Both the position numbers and the translations under genes were made by a program. A DNA stretch of 17,081 bases from Stephanodiscus triporus (taxonomy: Eukaryota; Bacillariophyta; Thalassiosirophyceae; Thalassiosirales; Thalassiosiraceae), in assembly GCA_036939755.1 (NCBI GenBank), contig JALLAZ010000447.1:1-17081 (forward strand). Reading direction: 5' to 3'. The notes beneath the pieces were generated by a model. It saw nothing but the letters and a program-made list of their open reading frames with translations, had not been told where the DNA came from and did no database searches. This document shows positions 8,849 to 16,137 of the stretch, one piece after another. The stretch's first letter is position 1. Each line of letters starts with the position of its first letter.

Positions 8849-11800
8849 TCATCCAGCATCCGGGAACTCAGGCGTAACGTACGGCAGGTTGTCCACACCC
8901 ATCCACAACTCCTCATCCTTGAACCCCCATTTACTCCCACTTATTTCTCGTTCCATGTCGCTCATGTAATCTGACCTGCGACAGCGATACACGCTCCCCT
9001 CCGTCCACGGCTGGACCGGCCGGGCGTTGCTCTCCTCGAAGTGCGTGCTTGTCTTCCTGCACGTGTCCGGATCTACATGATCGAACATCAGCGTCTTCAG
9101 CTGTATGTATTGTTTCATGCTAATCCGCATGGGCACGTCGATGACGCGCCAGTGCACTCCCTGGGAGCAGGGAGGCTCGGTGATGGATCCGTCGTAGCCA
9201 TAGAAGTGTATCGAGTTTAAAATGTACAACGGCTCGAGCGGGGCCCATCTATCGAGTGTGGCGTCCCGGCGATGGGGGATGAGGCTCCTGAATTTTTCGA
9301 GGATCTTTCGGTGCAGGGCGCTCCTGAGCGTCGTCTCGTCCTGACGGTCTGTCGACCCTTCGTATTTATCTTCCTCGTCGACGGTGGATGAGTATGACCC
9401 CACACGCAGATGAGTGGCGGCTCGCCGAGTCTTCCCGTCCTCGTCCTTCCCGCGACTCTCGAACAGGGCCCGTGCCCTACGCCGACGCTTCCTCGCGCAT
9501 GATTGGGCGTCCAGGTCGAATTTTTTCTGGAAGAAATCTAACAGAATCTGGAAGTGGGGGTTGTCCTCGTACCCCAATTCCCCCTCGACCTTACCGCCCG
9601 CCTCGATCAGTATCGACATCGCCTCGATGTCGCGCTCGTACTTTTGAACGTGGAACAGCTGCATCTCGCCGTCATATTGCTTACCGCACAACCTATGCTC
9701 AGACCTTACCTTGACATCTATGTGGACGAGGTCCTGGATGCCACTTTTGTAGACATTATGCGCGAAGTCTGTGCCGGGAGGCTCTGGCATTTCATTGTCA
9801 GACCGACGCTGGGGGTACGCGAGTCGGAGCTTGTTGTGCATGATGAGCGGGGTCGGACGGTAAGAGCTTTCGTCTCGAAGTCCGTACATCCCTACCTGTG
9901 TGTGCGCATGCGCGGGGGAGGGGGGAGGGGGGAGGGGGGGGACGAGATGATACATTCGATTAAAACGAAAATTCTCCGGACGAGGGATTCTCCCCGTGGT
10001 TCAGCCGTTCGTGTGTTGCGCCTAAGGACGAGAATAACATCCACTCACCCGGGGCCTCGGTTGATGCCACTCGATGCACTTATCGTTAGTCGCGCACAGA
10101 TCCCTTGGACTCTGCCTGCTCCCGTCGGCGCATTGATTCCGTCTCGTGTCGATATCCAATCCACTCAGCTGGTCGTACCACCCATCGCCTTCAACGTTTT
10201 CCCATTTGTCCGGGCCGAAGAAAGTCTCGGGATTGTAATTGAAATAATCGCTCGTCACGTCCGAGGGGACCTTGGCGTTCTTCCACTCGGGTAGGACCGT
10301 TGGCGCCATGGTGGGAGGGTAGGATCCGAACGAACGCGCAAGAGCCTTGTTTGTGTCCGGCTGATAGACGAAGTCAATCGTCAGACGCGGTCCCCTGGGA
10401 TGAGGTCCAGTTCCGTCGTCGCCGCCATCCTTCGAGCGGTACGCGACGCCGTCGTCCTGGTCGCTTGATATTCTCACCAGCACTCCCCGGGGGATGGTGT
10501 TGCTCCCGCGGAAGGCCATGGTGATGTCGATCTCGTAGAACTTTTCGGGCCACACGCTACGGAACCTCCCCACGTACGTCCCCCCCTTGACGTCGCCGTA
10601 CGGGACCGTGTTCCACGAAGCTGTTGCCTCGTCTATCTCGCCGTTCGGGATTACCGCCACGTATCCCCCGAACATGGCCCTGGAATCCATGGAGTACAGT
10701 CTTAGTGTGGCTCTCAATACCTGAGTAGGCGCGTCCTTCGTTTGACCGTTCAGTATCCCAAGATCGAACTGCATCAGAGCCACCTTCTCCGACGTGCGGC
10801 CGTCGACCATGAGCCTCGTTTCTTTCCCGAACGTACCATCGGGAACGTCCCGATCGACATAAGCGTCTGCGATCGGTACGAACGTCGAATTCGCAACCCA
10901 CAAATTCGACACGTCGATCGTAGGCGCGAACGTCGGCATGTATAACCTCTCGTAACGCAGGACGACGTTGATCGCGCGCGAATTCAACGTCCCGTAATCC
11001 ATCGGATATCGCTTCCCCACACCCTCGGTCATGACGAGGTCCGGATTGGACGCGCGGGGCGTACGTGCCTCCCCCGTGCCGCCGGAGGCGACGAGGTGCG
11101 GCCCGTCCGTCGTCACGTACATGCCCATAGCTTTTCCTTGTTTCGTCAAGGCGATCGGCTCGAAGGAACCGTAGGGAACGTACGTGGGCTCGCCCATCCC
11201 CATCCCGTCCACGGTGACGTTCGCGATCATGGTCCATCCGTCGATATCGTCCTCGTGACCGACGTGACTCCCCTCCCGTACGTACAGCATCACCATCAGC
11301 GGCGTTTTGAGGTAGGTGTTGATCCCTATTGCCGATATCTCCACGTCCGACCTCGCCTTGATGTCGAACATGTGACCCGCCGACGTGAGTACCCTTGATC
11401 CGTCCTTCCCGTCTTCGTCTACCTCGAAGTATGACGATAGGTAATCGTAATCGATGGGGGATGACGATGGGTGTTCCGTGGGCGACTCGGTCGGCGATTC
11501 CGTCGGCGATTCCGTCGGGGACGACGACGGCATCGTCGACCCCGTAGGACTCGAAGTCGTCGGCGACGACGTCGGCACGGACGTAGGAACGTCCGTGGGA
11601 CTCGGGGTGACGAGTCCGATCCCGGGCAAGAGTGCCGAATTTTCCCCGACGTCCGCGTCCGCGCCATCGTCGTCTTTGAGGTAGTAGTGTATCCCTCCGC
11701 TGAACGTCCTCGAGGGCATGACGACGCCGTCCCACCCGGCCCTCTTGGCTCGTCCGGTGGCACCCTCCACGACCAGGTTCACGTCCTGGTAGTAGAGCCT

Positions 11801-12391
11801 GCTGGTGTCGTCGACAACGTCCGAGTGCCTCAGGTACGGCCCGTCCTCGACGTACACATAGAAGGCCCTAGTTCCGCGGGGGGGTATCACAAGATGATCG
11901 AGTCCCGCGGAGTCCTCGTCAAGGAGCTGCGGGACGTAGGTCGGGCCGTCGAGTCCGCCCGGTCTGTCCACCGTGACGTTCATCCACATCTCCCACGAGG
12001 ACTCGTCATACTCGTGGCCGACGTGCGTCCCCATTTTCGTGTAGGCCACGACTCGCATCGGCGAGCCGTCGTTGGCGACGTTGACCTCGAGGCCGTAGGT
12101 CATTACGGCGGAGTCCTTGGCGGACACGTCGAACATCATCCCCGACGACGACTTCGTCGAGGCGTAGGTCGTCGTCAGGGAGTAGAAGCGGCCGAGCAGC
12201 TCGTCGTCGGGGTCGGGCTCGGCATCGGCGACGTCGTTGGCGGAGGAAGGGAGCGAAGACGACGACGCGGCGGCCGACGCCCCGCCGCCGGACGTCGATG
12301 CGAACAGGAGGAGGGACGACAGGAGGAGGGACGAGAGGTCGCGCCGAAGCCACGGGGGGACGCGGGGGGGAGGGGGAGGGGGGGGGGGCAT
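8849..12391 (-). CDS. Secreted mosaic protein: repeated domain x2, DNRLRE domain, alpha-carbonic-anhydrase-like domain
   Basis: Two minus-strand exons, 12391-10049 and 9895-8849, are joined across a 153-bp phase-0 intron, giving about 1129 aa. The chosen Met (12391) follows a GAC-repeat leader ending ACAAAG and opens a Pro run, a twin-Arg stretch and a Leu/Ser-rich core that fits a signal peptide. An in-frame ATG at 12466 would add 25 residues. Order: domain A (about 63-237); Ser-Pro-Thr linker with SPTE repeats (262-312); domain B (313-482), related to A (both have MFD-(V/I)-x-A, G-(T/S)-H-V-G-H-E, N-V-T-V-D and P-T-Y-V-P); a DNRLRE-type beta domain (about 505-675: ADAYVD, then T-x-G-x-E-x-R-L-x-V-D-G, then L-M-Q-F-D-L); and a C-terminal alpha-carbonic-anhydrase-like domain (about 727-1090). 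The last has C-x4-QSP, SEH, YDGEMQLFH, GSITEPP, a V-H-W strand and ARPVQPW. It lacks the family's H-x-H pair (H-I-D or D-V-K instead), and the third ligand is Gln (E-M-Q), so carbonic anhydrase activity is unlikely. A basic insertion (about 913-940) interrupts this domain. Likely cell-surface or secreted; ligand unknown. Confidence 0.82.
9896..10048 (-). other. Intron of the carbonic-anhydrase-like gene
   Basis: Minus-strand GTGAGT donor and CACACAG acceptor, 153 bp, phase 0. The polypyrimidine tract is nearly pure C, so the plus strand has a G-run array at 9912-9941. The intron splits the carbonic-anhydrase-like domain soon after its QSP motif. Confidence 0.8.
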
Positions 12392-12426
12392 CTTTGTCGT
12401 CGTCGTCGTCGTCGTCGTCGTCGTTT
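12391..12426 (+). repeat. GTC/GAC trinucleotide microsatellite
   Basis: About ten GTC units on the plus strand (GAC on the minus strand) lie directly before the chosen start of the minus-strand gene. If translated from the upstream ATG they give a poly-Thr run. They are more likely leader sequence. Confidence 0.7.
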
Positions 12427-12749
12427 GTTTGAGGCGGGGTGCGGAGCCGAGTGCGGGGTGATCCATAGAATAAAATATGGTTTGCGGTTTCCAGAAAATT
12501 GGCGCGGGTGCGTGTATGTTGTGATAATTTGATGTTCGCTAGCCAGCTCGGGTTTGTGGTTAGCGATTTGAATTTGAATTATAATTCAAATCGAACACTC
12601 TATTCTTACAACGGCTCACAACTTTCTCCCGCGCTAAGTTCAATATCCTCCATTTGAATTTTTACTGAGTCCATAGTATGATATGATGTATGTTGATATG
12701 CTACTGATGAGTGAGAGATCGTAAGATACGTCACAAGAACACGCTGCAT

Positions 12750-12928
12750 AAGCAATCTACAAGAAAATTTACCCCTACGTACGATTGATCTTCGGAATTC
12801 GATGTTAATCCTACTAGCTTGTTTAAACACAATAGTTCCACCGTAATGAAATACCGTAGAACACGCGGGACAAGTACACGCCACAAGCAATTTGCAAGAA
12901 AATGCACCCCTACGTACGATTGATCTTC
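12750..12928 (+). repeat. Imperfect 44-bp direct repeat, 135-bp spacing
   Basis: The copies 12750-12793 and 12885-12928 share CCCCTACGTACGATTGATCT and most flanking bases (AAGCAAT...CAAGAAAAT). Similarity fades beyond them, with ATCCTACT after each. They look like a diverged tandem duplication of about 135 bp. Confidence 0.65.
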
Positions 12929-13063
12929 TCAGTTTGTACTGAATCCTACTTTCGTTGGTGATTTGAACGCCCTGGTCGTTTTCCTCTATATTGAAAAGAC
13001 GGTTCCAACGATGTGTGGCTTGCCTATCTCCTTGTTGGTCAGATCTGTTACACCTCTAAATCC

Positions 13064-13178
13064 ATAATATCCTTGTATCCATAATCCCTGTGTTAGTTCC
13101 GAGAAAAATCCACAAATCTGTTGGGCCTATACCCTTTTCTCGGAACTAACCCAGGAATTATGGATACTAGGATATTAT
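13064..13178. repeat. 115-bp hairpin (possible MITE)
   Basis: The arms 13064-13107 and 13135-13178 are inverted copies of 44 bp with only three mismatches, around a 27-nt spacer. The right arm ends 11 bp before the left terminus of the Harbinger element. No clear target duplication is visible. It may be a miniature element or a stem from an older insertion. Confidence 0.7.
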
Positions 13179-13189
13179 ACATAGATATT

Positions 13190-13214
13190 GGGTGACAACC
13201 AAAATTCGGTTAAA
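13190..13214 (+). repeat. Left terminal inverted repeat of the Harbinger element
   Basis: 25 bp, matching the reverse complement of 16091-16115 except at two positions. Confidence 0.85.
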
Positions 13215-13217
13215 CTG

Positions 13218-13341
13218 TTTAGCCCGTGTTTAGCGCGCACTAAACACGCACTAACTATGAAATAAATGTTTAGCGGAGGAAAATCTAGAACGCATGTCCT
13301 GACATGCGTTCTAGATTTTTCCTCATTTAGCAGCATTTAGC
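13218..13341 (+). repeat. Subterminal TTTAGC repeats of the Harbinger element
   Basis: TTTAGC occurs at 13218, 13229, 13269, 13326 and 13336, with ACTAAAC/ACTAAC variants at 13239-13256. Copies at 16031 and (inverted) 16058-16063 lie near the other end. Such clusters are where transposon-encoded DNA-binding proteins usually dock; this role is inferred. Confidence 0.5.
13276..13324. repeat. Near-perfect hairpin inside the left end of the Harbinger element
   Basis: The 23-nt arm 13276-13298 pairs with 13301-13324 around a 2-nt loop, with one extra T as the only defect. The centre is GCATGTC-CT-GACATGC. It lies between two TTTAGC motifs, upstream of the DNA-binding protein gene. Confidence 0.7.
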
Positions 13342-13481
13342 TCGCTTCCGGATCACATTTCCGGACGATCACATTTGATTGGGGGCTGTCAACAACGCGC
13401 ACCCCCTCCACATTGCCTCTAGAACCCTTGCAGAGAGCTTTGTGTGTGCGCATTGTGTTTTATACCACTGCAGCCATAATA

Positions 13482-14621
13482 ATGCCACGCCGTAAAGGAG
13501 CCAGACACTACAAAAACAAGCTGCTCATTCGTATAATTGCTCAGGTACTGCCTAACGGCGAGCTGGGCTGGCAGGCTGTTGCTACGGCATATAAAGAGGC
13601 CGCGGGGGAGGACACCGTTCGGAATTCGGACGATATTAAGAAGCATTGGGTAAGGAATTGCTGCAATGGGATGAAGAAGCCAACGGGGCAGACTGGGGGG
13701 AAGAGCGACAGCATCCATAAATGCATTGCCATTGAAAAGTTGATCATGGAGAAGACAAATTCCAGGATATATGGTTTGGGAGATGATAGTCCCAGCAATA
13801 GCGGTTCAGAGTCAAACGAGGGTGAGGGGAGACACGGTCATGAGTTATTTGAAACCGCCCGCGAGGACGACGATGAGGACGAGGAAAACGATGAGGACGG
13901 GGATGAGTCTCTCCCAGGATTTGAGGGTAGGGGGGACGATGTTGACGCGGAGGCGCTGGCTGTTGATGCGGAAGTTGCTGAAATCAACACAGCACACACA
14001 GAGCCTGATGGGGAGCGTGATGGGGATGATAGGACTACTGATGGACCAGTCCCTCCTAATGCTGCAATTGAAAGGCCGTCGTCAAGGTCCCATCCCTCGA
14101 CTCGTCCATCGCCTCGCGCCTCAACTCCTGACATTGTCAACGCAGCAATTGAGCAGGCAAAAACTGCAATGAAGGCACAGAAAACAAAGAACAGCTCCAA
14201 CAAGAACAACGAGCGCAGATCAGCTACTTCGGTGATTGCCGATCTAGTTGAATGGATGAAGGAGTCAAGCTCCAAAAAAGACGACTATAATGATTCATCA
14301 GCATCAGCAATCAATATGCTCGTATTGCGCCAGATGGAGCGGATGGACAAGCGTGATCGTCAGGAGCGCAGGCGGAAGAAGAAACGTCGTCGAAAGCGCC
14401 GTGCAAAGAGGAAGGCAAAAAGGGCGGCAAAGTACGGCGGGCATCCTGATCACGGTGGGAAACAAGGGAAAGATGATGACAGTAGTGAAAGCGACAGTGA
14501 CAGTGACAGCGACAGCGACAGCAACAGCGACAGCAATGGCAGCGGGTATGGAACAGGGTCATGGAGGAGGAATAAGACCACAGAGATTGGGGGGGGGGAA
14601 GCAGATGGAGATAAAAATTAA
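13482..14621 (+). CDS. Harbinger-associated Myb/SANT-like DNA-binding protein
   Basis: This is the accessory protein that, in PIF/Harbinger elements, binds the transposon ends and brings the transposase to them in the nucleus. The start at 13482 gives a basic N-terminus (MPRRKGARHYKNK) and 379 aa; an in-frame ATG at 13413 is less likely. Residues about 10-90 form a compact helical domain: L-L-x-R-I-I-A-Q-V-L-P, then G-W-Q-A-V-A-T-A-Y, then KKHWVRNCCNGMKKPTGQTG, then I-E-K-L-I. This is the arrangement of Myb-like domains in such elements, including the trailing K-P-T-G. A Glu/Asp-rich region follows (about 120-160), then a Ser/Pro-rich one. A very basic run (RRKKKRRRKRRAKRKAKR, about 300-325) is a clear nuclear localisation candidate, and a Ser-Asp repeat closes the protein (about 345-360). 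It converges on the transposase gene with about 58 bp between stops. Confidence 0.8.
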   Translation: MPRRKGARHYKNKLLIRIIAQVLPNGELGWQAVATAYKEAAGEDTVRNSDDIKKHWVRNCCNGMKKPTGQTGGKSDSIHKCIAIEKLIMEKTNSRIYGLGDDSPSNSGSESNEGEGRHGHELFETAREDDDEDEENDEDGDESLPGFEGRGDDVDAEALAVDAEVAEINTAHTEPDGERDGDDRTTDGPVPPNAAIERPSSRSHPSTRPSPRASTPDIVNAAIEQAKTAMKAQKTKNSSNKNNERRSATSVIADLVEWMKESSSKKDDYNDSSASAINMLVLRQMERMDKRDRQERRRKKKRRRKRRAKRKAKRAAKYGGHPDHGGKQGKDDDSSESDSDSDSDSDSNSDSNGSGYGTGSWRRNKTTEIGGGEADGDKN

Positions 14622-14669
14622 TTGAGGGATTGGGGAGGAGGAAGGGGATGGAGATAAAAATTAATTGAG
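14604..14669 (+). repeat. Duplicated 3' end of the DNA-binding protein gene
   Basis: A 23-bp segment (GATGGAGATAAAAATTAATT plus GAG) occurs exactly at 14604-14626 and 14647-14669, 43 bp apart. The first copy carries the stop codon of the Myb-like gene and the second lies between the two convergent genes. Confidence 0.7.
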
Positions 14670-14679
14670 ATAGTTAAAG

Positions 14680-15891
14680 TTAGTCCTCATTATTGTCTGA
14701 CTCATCACTGAGATTCCCGGCGTCTTCTTCTTCACTGTCGTAATCTCCAGGGCGAAAGTAGTATTGAGCGATTCTATCATATCCAGATAGATTCTGAATC
14801 CGAGCATATTCTGGATCAAAAACAGTCCTGATTTGATTGTAACCAACGTACTCTGTGCAAAAGTTGTGAATCAAAATAATTGCCTCCAGCACTCGACAAC
14901 GTTTCTTTGAATCACTTGGCAAACGTTTCTTACATCGTGGAAATGTGCCCTGCAAACCTCTCATCCCCCACTCACTTGCTTGGCGTAGGGACGTGTGGAC
15001 GTTGCTGATCCGAAGGTAGTAGTCGCGAATATCGTGGTGAAGGCGCCTCGCAGCCCGTTTAGTTACAGGCCCAACAAGCATACCGTATGCGTCTCCACTC
15101 CGTGGAAACCCCTGATCAACACATATCTTGTACGACCCAATCTTAGACTTCATCTCATGCAAGAATCGCGCTGTCAAGCTACCGTCGGCCCAACTTCCTG
15201 GAAAGTTGATGGCACAGAAAAAAACCTTGCCATCCGGGCCGTATGCGAAGACATTGTTCACCATAGTATCACAGTCATACCCACAATAAAATGCATTCTG
15301 CGTAATGCGTTCGTCGGTGCATTCAACAGGAAATGACACACCGTCCATAAATCCAATGATGTCATTTACAGAAGGTTCGCGTTGCTGCACCATATTGGCG
15401 AACACACTCATTGTTGCTTCGTCGGGGAATGCGACCCGTGCCATCGGATGACTTCTTAATAACTTTACTGCCTTTTTTACCATCGAATGAATCACCCGTC
15501 GACAAACAGAGGGTACAACTCCAAATATTAAACAAAGGTGCTTGACGGTCATGGTACTGCCCAAATAGAAGAGAAGCAAACCAAGTTCACCATCTGGCCC
15601 CAACGAGCGGGGCCTTCCACGGCGTCGATGGCGGACGATGGCATCAAGGTCAAATAGATAGTCAAGCAGCGATCTAAACGCTGATTGGGTCAATCCAGTC
15701 ATGTGGAGAAATGAGTTACTGTCGCCGTGATCGTAGAGCTTCCTCCATGGGGACAAATTTGGATCCACGACTGCTTCGCGAAGAAGAAAAGAGCGCGAGC
15801 GAATACTATTGTGATACTGAATAAGAAGAACAACCAGGAGCACCTGCTGAAGGAGACGCATGTGCCTGGAATCAATAACTCCGCCACTCAT
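14680..15891 (-). CDS. PIF/Harbinger DDE transposase (DDE_4 superfamily, HARBI1-like)
   Basis: 403 aa in one exon. It catalyses cut-and-paste transposition of the element by cleaving and rejoining DNA at the terminal inverted repeats, using two metal ions. The DDE triad is visible: D183 in GFMDGVSFPVE (about 180-190), D236 in NFPGSWADGSL (229-239), and E307 in SEWGMRGLQGTF (306-317). The family's V-D-Q-G-F-P stretch lies at 258-263 between the second and third acids. An upstream helix-turn-helix-like part (about 105-140: L-L-L-F-Y-L-G-S, then L-x-x-x-F-G-V-V-P-S-V-x-R) matches the usual N-terminal region. C-terminal helices end in an acidic tail. Length is typical and no frameshift is seen, so it may be active. 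The start at 15891 has an alternative Met ten codons in. Confidence 0.9.
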   Translation of the reverse strand: MSGGVIDSRHMRLLQQVLLVVLLIQYHNSIRSRSFLLREAVVDPNLSPWRKLYDHGDSNSFLHMTGLTQSAFRSLLDYLFDLDAIVRHRRRGRPRSLGPDGELGLLLFYLGSTMTVKHLCLIFGVVPSVCRRVIHSMVKKAVKLLRSHPMARVAFPDEATMSVFANMVQQREPSVNDIIGFMDGVSFPVECTDERITQNAFYCGYDCDTMVNNVFAYGPDGKVFFCAINFPGSWADGSLTARFLHEMKSKIGSYKICVDQGFPRSGDAYGMLVGPVTKRAARRLHHDIRDYYLRISNVHTSLRQASEWGMRGLQGTFPRCKKRLPSDSKKRCRVLEAIILIHNFCTEYVGYNQIRTVFDPEYARIQNLSGYDRIAQYYFRPGDYDSEEEDAGNLSDESDNNED

Positions 15892-15939
15892 TTGGGAACG
15901 CAGCAGCGGATCACACTCTCTACCACTACTGTTGTGGGA

Positions 15940-15997
15940 TGTTGGAGTTGGATGTCGGAGATGTCGGAGTTGGGTGTCGGAGATGTGGGAGTATCAC
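15940..15997 (+). repeat. Short GTCGGAGATG-type tandem repeat in the transposase 5' region
   Basis: The words GTTGG, ATGTCGGAG and GTGTCGGAGATG alternate between about 15940 and 15997, upstream of the transposase start inside the element. No other feature is seen between the transposase start and the right terminus. Confidence 0.5.
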
Positions 15998-16090
15998 ATA
16001 CTGATTCCTACACAAGGAACAAATAATCAGTTTAGCCCTTTTTAGGTACGAGGGTGTGCTAAATCTCCGCTAGAATAAAGGGCGCTAGAT

Positions 16091-16115
16091 TTTAACCAAA
16101 TTTTGGTTTTCACCC
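16091..16115 (-). repeat. Right terminal inverted repeat of the Harbinger element
   Basis: 25 bp, inverted copy of 13190-13214 with two mismatches. It ends 22 bp before the ATG of the next reading frame. Confidence 0.85.
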
Positions 16116-16137
16116 ACTGCCTGATCGACGTGGCATC

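Larger units (their letters stand above)
12467..13189. other. Intergenic region with several repeats, no gene
   Basis: AT-rich. It contains an 11-bp inverted repeat at 12564-12593 (CGATTTGAATT...AATTCAAATCG), a 44-bp direct repeat and a 115-bp hairpin, the last two listed separately. A 94-codon minus frame (12606-12890) overlaps the direct repeat and has no family features. Confidence 0.5.
13190..16115. mobile_element. PIF/Harbinger DNA transposon, apparently intact
   Basis: The terminal inverted repeats 13190-13214 and 16091-16115 are 25 bp with 23 matches (GGGTGA(C/A)AACCAAAATT(C/T)GG...). Inside are the two genes typical of the superfamily: a Myb/SANT-like DNA-binding protein (plus strand) and a DDE transposase (minus strand), in convergent orientation. 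Both frames are uninterrupted. The subterminal regions carry repeated TTTAGC words. A 3-bp target duplication, expected for the family, is not obvious (ATT on the left, ACT on the right), so the ends may be off by a base or the flanks may have diverged. Confidence 0.85.

Noticed and set aside
10557..11735. 392-codon minus-strand frame and several plus-strand frames inside the mosaic protein gene
   Set aside because: They are Arg/Gly/Asp-biased shadows. The true frame shows coherent domains and a PT linker.
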